DNA of 13,941 nucleotides from the NCBI GenBank assembly GCA_910587335.1, contig CAJUMG010000026.1, forward strand, positions 1 to 13,941, read 5' to 3'. The stretch comes from an uncultured Oscillospiraceae bacterium (GTDB taxonomy: Bacteria > Bacillota > Clostridia > Oscillospirales > Ruminococcaceae). The translations under genes and the position numbers were made by a program. Each line of letters opens with the position of its first letter. Position 1 is the stretch's first letter. Positions 6,773-13,941 of the stretch are shown in pieces. Below the pieces are notes generated by a model that was not told the origin of the DNA, did no database searches, and saw only the letters and a list, made by a program, of their open reading frames with translations.

Positions 6773-8734
6773 TTATTTTTCATTTTGTAGTTTTTTAATC
6801 TTGTCCCTCAAATAGGCAGCATGTTCGAATTCCAGCAATTTCGCAGCATTTTTCATTTCTGCAGTTAATTTTGCAATCTGCGCCTTTTTCTCAGCAGGGG
6901 TTAAACGTTTGCCGGATTTCTTTTTGTCATGATCTTTAGCGGAAATTTCCAGAATATCCCGAACACTTTTATGAATGGTTTGGGGGACAATGTGATGTTC
7001 GGTGTTGTATGCTGTTTGGATAGACCGCCGGCGCTCTGTTTCTCGAATAGCCCGCTCCATCGAGTTGGTTACAGTGTCCGCATACATAATCACCTTGCCC
7101 TCGGCATTCCGGGCAGCTCGTCCAATCGTCTGAACCAGAGACGTTTCAGAGCGCAGAAATCCCTCTTTATCGGCGTCCAAAATGGCGACAAGAGACACCT
7201 CTGGAATATCCAGGCCCTCTCTTAAAAGGTTAATACCCACTAATACATCGAATTCGCCAAGCCGAAGATCGCGGATGATTTCCATCCGTTCCATTGTATC
7301 TACATCATAGTGCATATAACGGACCTTAACCCCCATATTTTCGAAATAGGTAGTCAGATCTTCCGCCATTTTTTTGGTCAGCGTGGTAATCAGCACCCGT
7401 TCCTTCCGCTCAACACGCAGATGAATTTCGGATAAAAGATCATCAATTTGCCCCTCTACTGGGCGGACCGAAATTTCCGGGTCAACCAGACCAGTAGGCC
7501 GGATGACCTGTTCAACTTGCTGTACGCTGTGTTCCCGCTCAAAAGGACCTGGGGTCGCGCTGACGTAAATTGCCTGATGGACTTTACCGTAAAATTCATC
7601 AAAGTTTAAAGGCCGATTATCAATAGCGGAGGGAAGACGGAACCCAAATTCGATTAAGTTCTTTTTTCTGGCAGCGTCTCCAGCGTTCATAGCTCTTACC
7701 TGTGGCAAGGTAACATGGGATTCATCTACGAATAACAAAAAATCCTCTGGAAAATAGTCCATAAGAGTATAAGGGCTGGAGCCGGGAGCCCTGCCCGAAA
7801 TAACGCGGGAATAGTTTTCAATTCCCTTGCAAAAGCCGATTTCCTGTAGCATTTCCATGTCGTAACGAGTACGCTCAGCAATACGTTGTGCCTCAATCAG
7901 TTTTCCCTGAGACTGAAAATACTTAACTCTCTCATTGCACTCGTCCTCAATCTGGACTAGAGCAGTTTTCATTTTTTCCGGCGGCGCGATATAATGGGAC
8001 GCTGGATAAATTGCCACATGGGAGACAACGTTTTTTAATTCACCTGTTACTGTATTGATTTCACTGATGCGGTCTATTTCGTCTCCAAAAAATTCTACAC
8101 GAATGGCAGTATCACTCCAATAAGAAGGGAAGATCTCCACCACATCCCCACGGACACGGAATTTATTGCGGACAAAATTGATGTCATTTCGTTCATACTG
8201 CAGCTGGACCAGTTTTTCTAAAAGCTCATCTCGATCCTTCTGCATTCCCTGTCGCAAAGAAATGACCATATTTCGATAGTCGATAGGATCTCCCAAGCTG
8301 TAAATACAGGAAACACTGGATACAATAATAACGTCATTGCGCTCAGATAGGGCAGAAGTGGCCGAATGACGGAGCTTTTCGATCTCCTCATTGATAGCGC
8401 TATCCTTTTCGATATATGTGTCGGTACTGGCGATATAGGCTTCTGGCTGATAATAGTCATAATAAGACACAAAGTACTCCACCGCATTGTGTGGAAAAAA
8501 TTCCTTGAATTCGGAGCAAAGCTGGGCCGCTAACGTTTTGTTATGGGCCAGAATCAATGTAGGTTTATTGACCTTAGCAATCACATTCGCCATTGTAAAG
8601 GTTTTGCCAGACCCAGTTACGCCAAGCAGGGTCTGCTCATGCATACCGGCTTTCAGTCCGGCGACCAATTGGTCGATTGCGGCAGGCTGATCACCTGTCG
8701 GCTGATATTCTGATACCAACTGAAATTTATCCAT
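6773..8734 (-). CDS. uvrB: UvrABC system protein B, excinuclease helicase-like subunit
   Basis: UvrB verifies the lesion delivered by UvrA and recruits UvrC for the two incisions. The 653 residues are the usual length. Seen are Walker A GVTGSGKT (38-45), the beta-hairpin YYDYYQPEAYI (91-101) that threads between the DNA strands, the DESH box (337-340), and later helicase motifs including the Q-T-I-G-R-A-A-R motif VI. The last 40 residues form the UVR coiled coil that binds UvrA and UvrC. The ATG at 8732-8734 has GGGAGG about 8 nt upstream. It is the first gene of a uvrB-uvrA operon, with a strong promoter and a LexA box upstream, so it should be induced by DNA damage. It is complete and ordinary in sequence. 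Confidence 0.98.
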   Translation of the reverse strand: MDKFQLVSEYQPTGDQPAAIDQLVAGLKAGMHEQTLLGVTGSGKTFTMANVIAKVNKPTLILAHNKTLAAQLCSEFKEFFPHNAVEYFVSYYDYYQPEAYIASTDTYIEKDSAINEEIEKLRHSATSALSERNDVIIVSSVSCIYSLGDPIDYRNMVISLRQGMQKDRDELLEKLVQLQYERNDINFVRNKFRVRGDVVEIFPSYWSDTAIRVEFFGDEIDRISEINTVTGELKNVVSHVAIYPASHYIAPPEKMKTALVQIEDECNERVKYFQSQGKLIEAQRIAERTRYDMEMLQEIGFCKGIENYSRVISGRAPGSSPYTLMDYFPEDFLLFVDESHVTLPQVRAMNAGDAARKKNLIEFGFRLPSAIDNRPLNFDEFYGKVHQAIYVSATPGPFEREHSVQQVEQVIRPTGLVDPEISVRPVEGQIDDLLSEIHLRVERKERVLITTLTKKMAEDLTTYFENMGVKVRYMHYDVDTMERMEIIRDLRLGEFDVLVGINLLREGLDIPEVSLVAILDADKEGFLRSETSLVQTIGRAARNAEGKVIMYADTVTNSMERAIRETERRRSIQTAYNTEHHIVPQTIHKSVRDILEISAKDHDKKKSGKRLTPAEKKAQIAKLTAEMKNAAKLLEFEHAAYLRDKIKKLQNEK

Positions 8735-8758
8735 TCAGCAGACCTCCCATTCTAAAAT

Positions 8759-8805
8759 GAACGAATGTTCTAAACCATTATACTTTGTTCCTTTTTATAT
8801 GTCAA
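8759..8805 (-). promoter_or_regulatory. uvrBA promoter (sigma-A consensus) with LexA/SOS box
   Basis: On the minus strand a perfect -35 TTGACA (8800-8805), a 17-bp spacer and a perfect -10 TATAAT (8777-8782) form a full-consensus sigma-A promoter. Six bases further down, GAACATTCGTTC (8759-8770) is a complete GAAC-N4-GTTC Bacillota LexA site, placed over the transcription start where a repressor would block RNA polymerase. It lies about 25 nt before the uvrB ATG. A full-strength promoter under direct LexA control is the expected design for an SOS gene. Confidence 0.9.
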
Positions 8806-8839
8806 TCGTTCACCGACAAAATTCTGCCTTTGCGTTTTC

Positions 8840-10432
8840 CTACCGTTCTTTTTTCCAGGAAAGGTATTCATCAAAGGTCATCGATCGATCAATTAGACCG
8901 TCTTCGGTTAATTCAATAATTCGGTTAGCAATGGAATCCACAAACTGGTGATCGTGAGAGGTAAACAGAATATTGCCGCCAAAATCAATCAGTCCATTGT
9001 TTAATGCTGTAATCGCTTCCAGGTCTAGATGGTTGGTAGGCTGGTCCAGAATCAGGACGTTGGCGCCCTTTAGCATCATGCGGGAGAGCATACAGCGCAC
9101 CTTCTCGCCACCGGAAAGTACCTTAGCCGGCTTCAGCGCATCGTCACCGCTGAACAGCATTCGTCCCAAAAATCCGCGCAGATAACTAATATCCTGATCC
9201 TCTGAAAATTGTCCCAGCCAACGGATCAAATCCAGGTCACAGTCCTGAAAATAGATGGTATTATCCTGCGGAAAATAGGACTGACTGGTGCTGACGCCCC
9301 ATTTATAAAAGCCCTGGTCTGGCTCCATTTCCCCAGCTAAAATTTGAAAGAGGGTGGTTTTGGCAACCTCGTTTTCGCCTACGAAAGCAACCTTATCACC
9401 ACGATTGAGCCGAAAAGAGATGTTTTTTAGTACCTCGATTCCATCGACTGTTTTGCACAGATTTTCTACCTGTAAAATTTCCTTTCCAACCTCCCGATCC
9501 ATTTTAAACTGTACAAATGGATAGCGACGGGAGGAAGCGGGCATCTCCTCGATGGTCAGTTTTTCCAATAGCTTTTTTCGGGAGGTTGCCTGGCGGGATT
9601 TGGATTTATTTGCCGAAAAGCGAGCGATAAAATTTTGCAGTTCTTTTGCCTTTTCCTCATTTTTTCGGTTTTGATCTCGAAGCATCTGCTGCATGAGGCG
9701 GCTGGATTCATACCAGAAATCGTAATTGCCTACATACAGCTTAATTTTGTTGTAGTCAATATCGACGATATGGGTACAAACCGTATTTAGAAAGTGCCGG
9801 TCATGGGATACAACAATTACCGTTCCGGGGAAATCCAGCAGAAAATCCTCCAGCCAGTCTACAGAGGGAAGATCCAGGCCGTTGGTTGGTTCGTCCAACA
9901 AAATGATTTGCGGCTGACCAAACAAAGCCTGTGCCAACAGAACCTTGACCTTTTCACTTTCCTTAAACGTTTTCATCTGAGAATGCAAAAGGGAAGGGCT
10001 GATCCCTAAGCCCTGCAAAATTTGCTGCGCCTCTGTCTCGGCTTCCCATCCGTTCATTTCAGCGAATTCACCTTCCAGGTAGGAGGCGCGTTCACCATCC
10101 TCATCGGAAAAGTCCTCCTTGGCATACAAAGCTTCCTTTTCCTTCATAATGTCATATAATTTTTGATTCCCCATGATTACCGTGTCCAGAACGGTATATT
10201 CATCATATTGATAATGATCCTGCTTTAAAACAGACATACGCTCATTATCCGGAATAGAAACTTCACCTGTGGAAGGTTCTAAATCACCGGACAAAATGCG
10301 CAGAAAGGTAGATTTTCCAGCGCCGTTGGCGCCGATAATGCCATAACAGTTGCCCGCTCCAAACATGAGATCAACGTTTTTAAATAAAGTGCTGCCGCCA
10401 AACTGAAGACTTAAATTCGATACAGTAAGCAT
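8840..10432 (-). CDS. ABC-F family ATPase, YkpA/YbiT type
   Basis: A 530-residue soluble protein with two ABC domains and no membrane part, very close in layout and many stretches to B. subtilis YkpA and E. coli YbiT (about 530-540 residues). ABC-F proteins act on the ribosome in translation or antibiotic protection; the role of this subgroup is poorly known. Site 1 has Walker A GANGAGKS (34-41), a degenerate signature (KESEK) and Walker B LLDEP with H210. The linker spans about 240-310 (ARFSANKSKSRQATSRKK). Site 2 has a degenerate Walker A GENEVAKTT (352-360), signature LSGGE (439-443), and ILDQP at 461-465, with Gln464 in place of the catalytic Glu. The start is set at 10430-10432, with GGAG 5 nt upstream, because the longer frame from 10510 contains the promoter. 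It is apparently transcribed alone. Confidence 0.92.
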   Translation of the reverse strand: MLTVSNLSLQFGGSTLFKNVDLMFGAGNCYGIIGANGAGKSTFLRILSGDLEPSTGEVSIPDNERMSVLKQDHYQYDEYTVLDTVIMGNQKLYDIMKEKEALYAKEDFSDEDGERASYLEGEFAEMNGWEAETEAQQILQGLGISPSLLHSQMKTFKESEKVKVLLAQALFGQPQIILLDEPTNGLDLPSVDWLEDFLLDFPGTVIVVSHDRHFLNTVCTHIVDIDYNKIKLYVGNYDFWYESSRLMQQMLRDQNRKNEEKAKELQNFIARFSANKSKSRQATSRKKLLEKLTIEEMPASSRRYPFVQFKMDREVGKEILQVENLCKTVDGIEVLKNISFRLNRGDKVAFVGENEVAKTTLFQILAGEMEPDQGFYKWGVSTSQSYFPQDNTIYFQDCDLDLIRWLGQFSEDQDISYLRGFLGRMLFSGDDALKPAKVLSGGEKVRCMLSRMMLKGANVLILDQPTNHLDLEAITALNNGLIDFGGNILFTSHDHQFVDSIANRIIELTEDGLIDRSMTFDEYLSWKKER

Positions 10433-10474
10433 GATTACTCCATTTCCGCCCAAAGGCAAATGATCTTCTAAAAC

Positions 10475-10511
10475 GGTGTTAGTATAGCATAAAATGACAG
10501 GATTTAACACC
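10475..10511 (-). promoter_or_regulatory. Promoter of the ABC-F gene inside an inverted repeat
   Basis: On the minus strand TATACT (10481-10486) is a good -10, with a weak -35 TGTTAA at 10504-10509 (17-bp spacer). The perfect 7-bp repeats GGTGTTA (10475-10481) and TAACACC (10505-10511) lie on each side, one touching the -10 and the other over the -35. Such a layout is typical of a repressor operator, but no regulator is encoded next to it. The start codon is about 45 nt further on. Confidence 0.5.
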
Positions 10512-10581
10512 CAGCAGAAGTATTTTCTGTTTTTTGGGCAAAGAACAAAGGGGAAAAACCTTTCTTTTGTGAAAAAGACGC

Positions 10582-10627
10582 AAAAAAGAGAAGTCCTGGT
10601 TTAAAATAACTTCCTCCAGGGCTTCTC
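10582..10627 (-). terminator. Intrinsic terminator of the amidase gene
   Basis: On the minus strand GAGAAG-C-CCTGG (10616-10627) pairs with CCAGG-A-CTTCTC (10588-10599): 11 pairs with one C/A mismatch and a 16-nt loop. It is followed at once by a run of six T (10582-10587). It lies 52 nt after the amidase stop. Confidence 0.85.
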
Positions 10628-10679
10628 ATTAACAAAAAACGGCTGATATATCCGCTAATAAAAACAACGAGATATTTTG

Positions 10680-13424
10680 CTATTGGAAATTTTCAATGGT
10701 TCGAATCATTCCGTCGGCCACACCTAGGGCAGTTTGATAAATGCGAATAGATTGGCAGAGGTTTTCGTATTCCACCGGATTGACAACGAAGCCCAATTCT
10801 ACCAGCAGGGAAGGCGCATAGGTCATCCGCGTTACGCGATAATAGCTCTGATAAGCGCCGCGGGCATTGCGTTGGGCGGCAGTCGTTATACCACTTAGAA
10901 TATTTTCTGCAAATGCCTTTGACTGTTCTTCGTGATAATACACTTCCGTGCCAAAAGATTTGCTGCTGTCTACCGATTCCCCGGTGCTGTTATGGTGAAA
11001 GGAAAGGAAGAAGTCTGCCCGCATACTGCGCGCTGGATCCATCCTCTCTTCAAAGCTTAGGCGGGCATTGTCCTCTGAAACCAGATGAACGGTGGCGCCT
11101 AAAGCCTCCAGAATCTGTTTCACAGCATAAGAATTGATAAAATTCAAGTCTTTTTCCGTTGGACCGTTGGTACCGGCTACACCTAAAGCACCTGGATCCT
11201 CACCGCCGTGTCCGGCATCAATCACAACGATAATTCCTTCTAATGGTTTTTGCGCAGATTCAGAAAGGGAAGGGGCTTTTTTTGCAAAAATAACAATATG
11301 ATCGCCGTTATATTCCACATTATATCCCCAAAGCTTTTTCCCATCCTGATAGAAGAAAGTCAAAGTAACCGACCCATCCTCATTTTTAACGACGGTAATT
11401 TCCCGGAAAAGGGAAGAGCCTGCAAAATCAATTTTTTCCGGGATACCAGAGGTGTTCCATAGCGTTACAGTCAACTTTTCATCATCCATCTGGGCTTTAT
11501 AAGGGGCTTTTGCAGTACCGGTGAGAGTCAGGGTTTCGCTTCTCTCATCTGTGGTAAAATCCACATGAGAAACTTGATTATCCACTATAGGCGTTCCATC
11601 GAGAATATCTGCCGTGGATTTGGGAAGATATCCCCCGGAACGCAGCTTATAATAACTGCCGGTCACCTCTTCTACATAATCGCGGGCGCCGCCGAAAAGC
11701 GTCATGTAAAAGTCGTCTTCAATGGTTACATCCCCATAAACATTGTTGATATAGTCGTTAGCCGAAACGGCTAAGGATGCATTTTTACCAATGGCATATA
11801 GATCCCCGGAGGAGGTATAGCTGGTGGTTGCCCCCTCGTAGGTAAGGGTATAGGTAACGGGCCCGATTTTTACTGTTGCGTCGTCCTGCCCCATATCCGG
11901 CATTGTCATCGTTCCGTTAAAGGTGGCGGGAACGCCGGTTTGTGCTGCCGCTTTCTTTCCCTGGAAGGTCACAGATACACTGGAGCCTGCGGGGGCGGTA
12001 CAGGTAAAGGAAATCAGATCGCCGCTTTTTACCGCTTCATCGTAATACGGGTACATGGAATTTTGAATGATGCGAGAAATATAAGATATACCGCTTTGCG
12101 TGGGGTCGGTACGGGTAATGGAGATTGTCCTGCTTTGGCTGCCCTGCGAAAAGGTATAGGTACTGGTTCCGACTGGAATGTCGGTCAAGTACACGCCGAA
12201 ACCACCGTTTGTTGTCTCTCTTTCAATTGGTTTTCCATCCAAATACAATGGAAGATCTGGGTTGGAAGTACCCATTACATAGTAAGAAGAAGAGGAAATG
12301 GTAATATCTCTGCTTGGTCTGGATACTGAAAGGGTTTGCGGGATTTTTAACGAGTAGCCTTCTGGAATTAAATCCAGATCTTCAGAAAGAACAGAAGGTA
12401 GAAGAATGGATATCTCAGAAGAATTTTGAGAGAGCTGTTTGTAATCAGAAACGGCTATTGAAGAAACGCCCAGCTGTTTCATGAAAAAAATCCGGCTACT
12501 GATTCCGAAGGGCTGTTCTGAAGAAGTAAGGGCATCGGTTTCCAAGCAGGGGATGACCTCCAAGCTTCCAGAGAGCGTATTCCACCGTGCCGCTTGTTTT
12601 TGACAGCCTTCAAAATCTTTTTCCATTGTAGGATAGATTGTGTTTGCAAGCTGATTTTCAACCAATGTCTGAGGCAGCAATCCCGGTTGAGAGAGAAGTC
12701 TGGCATTTGCTAAAGTGGGAGCGGAAAAAGCGCGGTAAAGTACAGAAACAGAAAGTCCTCCTCCGCTGGTCCCCTCTAAAAACGATGCCATTTTCTGGGC
12801 TTGAGAAACCTGGTCGTTTGCTTGTCCATCTGCAGCGGTATAAAGAAAGGCCGTATTTTGCAAAAGAATTTCGTCAGCGGCGCTTCCAGCGGCAAGAAGC
12901 TTCTGCAAATCCCATTGGGCGAGAGACTGATTCCAGTCTAACGCAGGATCAAGACGGAGCTTTTCCCCGTCCAAAGTCCCAATAGATCCGCCGTTTTCCA
13001 CAACAGTTCGAACAAAGCGATAGGCTGGATGGGTAATGTCGAGTGTAAAAGGATCAAACGCCAGGGAAAGGGAGATGTCTTCTTTATCTAATTGAGCCGT
13101 CAAATAAGAGAGTTTCTCATAATTGTCTGTTTTTGGGGTCTGGATACGAACAGCCGGCAATTTTATAAATTTTTCATCGGCCGAAGAAAGCAAAGAAAAA
13201 TAAATGCGGTTAAATCCGCTGTTTTTAACAAAAGAAAGTAACTGATCGACCTGGGAAACACTTACTTCCTGCTGTGAAAATGTATCGTGATAAAACAGTC
13301 CTTTGGAAAAATGAGAAACGGGCGTCTGCTGCACATCTGGTTCCTGAGCCGCTGCCTGTAGTGGAATTGCTGTAAGGACGGCAGCAAGAAAGAAACAAAG
13401 ATATTTCCTGATATTTTTTTTCAT
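10680..13424 (-). CDS. Secreted multidomain N-acetylmuramoyl-L-alanine amidase
   Basis: A 914-residue exported protein. Residues 1-27 form a signal peptide (MKKNIRKYLCFFLAAVLTAI, then PLQAAAQ). Residues about 40-335 resemble an alpha/beta-barrel, glycoside-hydrolase-like domain (for example NSGFNRIYFSLLS, SLSLAFDPFTL); this is tentative. Beta-rich Ig-like segments follow (about 365-540), then a small SH3-like piece (about 575-605) and an AMIN-like domain (about 620-716). The C-terminal Amidase_3 domain (728-914) carries DAGHGG with zinc ligand H739, E757, SFHHN with H810, and the catalytic VELGF Glu876. It should cleave the bond between N-acetylmuramic acid and L-Ala in peptidoglycan outside the membrane, in wall turnover, separation or spore processes. 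The start is set by AAGGGGG 7 nt upstream of 13422-13424. It follows a small Cys-rich gene by 20 nt and has its own terminator. Confidence 0.88.
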   Translation of the reverse strand: MKKNIRKYLCFFLAAVLTAIPLQAAAQEPDVQQTPVSHFSKGLFYHDTFSQQEVSVSQVDQLLSFVKNSGFNRIYFSLLSSADEKFIKLPAVRIQTPKTDNYEKLSYLTAQLDKEDISLSLAFDPFTLDITHPAYRFVRTVVENGGSIGTLDGEKLRLDPALDWNQSLAQWDLQKLLAAGSAADEILLQNTAFLYTAADGQANDQVSQAQKMASFLEGTSGGGLSVSVLYRAFSAPTLANARLLSQPGLLPQTLVENQLANTIYPTMEKDFEGCQKQAARWNTLSGSLEVIPCLETDALTSSEQPFGISSRIFFMKQLGVSSIAVSDYKQLSQNSSEISILLPSVLSEDLDLIPEGYSLKIPQTLSVSRPSRDITISSSSYYVMGTSNPDLPLYLDGKPIERETTNGGFGVYLTDIPVGTSTYTFSQGSQSRTISITRTDPTQSGISYISRIIQNSMYPYYDEAVKSGDLISFTCTAPAGSSVSVTFQGKKAAAQTGVPATFNGTMTMPDMGQDDATVKIGPVTYTLTYEGATTSYTSSGDLYAIGKNASLAVSANDYINNVYGDVTIEDDFYMTLFGGARDYVEEVTGSYYKLRSGGYLPKSTADILDGTPIVDNQVSHVDFTTDERSETLTLTGTAKAPYKAQMDDEKLTVTLWNTSGIPEKIDFAGSSLFREITVVKNEDGSVTLTFFYQDGKKLWGYNVEYNGDHIVIFAKKAPSLSESAQKPLEGIIVVIDAGHGGEDPGALGVAGTNGPTEKDLNFINSYAVKQILEALGATVHLVSEDNARLSFEERMDPARSMRADFFLSFHHNSTGESVDSSKSFGTEVYYHEEQSKAFAENILSGITTAAQRNARGAYQSYYRVTRMTYAPSLLVELGFVVNPVEYENLCQSIRIYQTALGVADGMIRTIENFQ

Positions 13425-13444
13425 TTCTTTTCCCCCTTGATCCA

Positions 13445-13657
13445 TCAAATGGTGAAATCTTCTTGCTGAAAGGTTTGCCGAATCGGCTTTTGCGGTTTGC
13501 GTTTAAGCGGGTCATATTGAAACCGGCGACAGAAAAAATCGCCAGTGACAACGCCTTTTTTAGGGCAAAGAATGCTCTGTCCGGCAGAGGAAAAGGTCCC
13601 ATGTGTACAGTAGCAGCATTTAGGCACGATTTTAGAATCAAAAAGCGCTTTTGTCAT
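13445..13657 (-). CDS. Small Cys-rich protein of unknown function
   Basis: A 70-residue protein with five Cys: a CCYC cluster at 14-17, a single Cys at about 31 in ILCPKKG and another at about 43 in FFCRRFQYDPLKRKP. The spacing suggests a small metal-binding (zinc) knuckle, and the basic tail ends in a Pro/Lys-rich stretch. I recall similar short proteins (…LCPKKG…CRRF.YDPLKR.P) as conserved hypotheticals in Clostridia, with no known function. The start at 13655-13657 is chosen because GGAGG lies 8 nt upstream; an earlier in-frame ATG at 13670-13672 would overlap it. It has a good promoter just upstream and sits 20 nt before the amidase gene, so both are probably on one transcript. No signal peptide is seen, so it should act in the cytoplasm. 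The reading frame looks genuine, from its Cys pattern, its ribosome site and its promoter. Confidence 0.75.
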   Translation of the reverse strand: MTKALFDSKIVPKCCYCTHGTFSSAGQSILCPKKGVVTGDFFCRRFQYDPLKRKPQKPIRQTFQQEDFTI

Positions 13658-13701
13658 ATTATTGTCCTCCAAACATCCGACAATTTTCGATGTTATATTT
13701 T

Positions 13702-13731
13702 ATTATAGCAAAAATCGTGAGAAAATGCTAA
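13702..13731 (-). promoter_or_regulatory. Promoter of the Cys-rich gene/amidase unit
   Basis: On the minus strand TATAAT (13702-13707) is a perfect -10; TTAGCA (13726-13731) is a 4/6 match to the -35 with an 18-bp spacer. It begins about 45 nt before the start at 13657 and its -35 overlaps the stop of the upstream membrane-protein gene. No terminator lies between the two genes. Confidence 0.65.
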
Positions 13732-13941
13732 TCCAATCTGCGGTAATTCCGGGCTGACAGAGAAAAAAGAAAAATGCTGCAAAGAAGTAGTAGTAAAAGA
13801 GCAACAATAGGCGTGCTGGAGAATTGTGGCTGAAGCGGATAGGAAAAATTTGCAAAAACAGCTTTGGCAGTTTGGGGGAACAAAGAAACGCCGGCTCTTA
13901 CCAACACCGCAGTAATGAGCCCATGCGCAAACCGGGAAACA
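13728..13941 (-). CDS. C-terminal part of an unidentified membrane protein (5' end outside the window)
   Basis: The minus-strand frame is open from the window end to a TAG at 13728-13730 and gives 70 residues. It contains a mildly hydrophobic stretch (HGLITAVLVRAGVSLFP), a linker rich in Phe, Pro, Ser and Gln (FANFSYPLQPQFSSTP), and a strong last membrane helix (IVALLLLLLCSIFLFSL) followed by a short basic tail (SARNYRRLD). This fits the end of a multi-pass membrane protein such as a transporter permease, with the tail in the cytoplasm, but there is no motif to name it. The stop lies in the promoter of the next gene, so the two may be partly co-transcribed. The coding call rests on an open frame, a clear membrane segment and fitting position. 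Confidence 0.6.
   Translation of the reverse strand, partial: VSRFAHGLITAVLVRAGVSLFPQTAKAVFANFSYPLQPQFSSTPIVALLLLLLCSIFLFSLSARNYRRLD

Noticed and set aside
10433..10510. Upstream extension of the ABC-F gene with a start at 10510
   Set aside because: The promoter -10 lies inside it and the family starts at the residue encoded at 10432, which has a ribosome site.
11940..12329. 129-codon plus-strand open frame inside the amidase gene
   Set aside because: It is antisense to a clear multidomain coding sequence; long antisense frames are expected by chance at this GC content.
13225..13641. 138-codon minus-strand frame overlapping the amidase start and the Cys-rich gene
   Set aside because: It covers the signal peptide region and the small gene in another frame and has no ribosome site or recognisable content.

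Overview
The window looks like part of a Bacillota (Firmicutes) chromosome, most likely a gut-type clostridium of the Oscillospiraceae/Ruminococcaceae kind. The grounds are the uvrB-uvrA order, a GAAC-N4-GTTC (Bacillota-type) LexA box, a YkpA-like ABC-F protein, a small Cys-rich protein of a type seen in Clostridia, and remnants of a Tn1549-like conjugative transposon. No rRNA, tRNA or CRISPR was seen. Every gene called lies on the minus strand, so transcription runs from high to low coordinates. Names rest on motifs and remembered family sequences; no database search was possible.

Region 1 (about 1-3870) is an AT-richer accessory island, apparently the worn-down remains of an integrative conjugative element lodged just downstream of uvrA. 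Its live-looking part is a tightly coupled three-gene operon: a MerR-family regulator (2357-3160), an ABC ATPase (1549-2364) and an ABC-2 permease (836-1552). The genes overlap by 8 and 4 nt. Around it are broken element genes: a sigma-like ORF with an early stop (106-207), a Cys-rich KTR gene that has lost its middle (691-820), and a frameshifted, charged coiled-coil ORF (3552-3870). There are also strong hairpins and an oriT-like inverted repeat (about 3361-3410).

Region 2 (3870-8810) is the core nucleotide excision repair operon uvrB-uvrA. It has a consensus sigma-A promoter (TTGACA-N17-TATAAT) and a LexA box just downstream of the -10, so it should be DNA-damage inducible. A long hairpin follows uvrA at the island border.

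Region 3 (8840-10432) is a single-gene unit for a YkpA/YbiT-type ABC-F ATPase. Its second ATP site carries Gln where the catalytic Glu is expected, and its promoter is straddled by an inverted repeat.

Region 4 (10582-13731) holds a small Cys-rich protein gene followed after 20 nt by a large secreted multidomain N-acetylmuramoyl-L-alanine amidase. It has a promoter at one end and an intrinsic terminator at the other. The window ends in the C-terminal part of an unidentified membrane protein (13728-13941).

I did not find a clearly new multi-gene system. The best leads are the Glu-to-Gln change in the ABC-F protein, the decayed element with its intact MerR/ABC cargo, and the unusual amidase architecture with its small Cys-rich neighbour.
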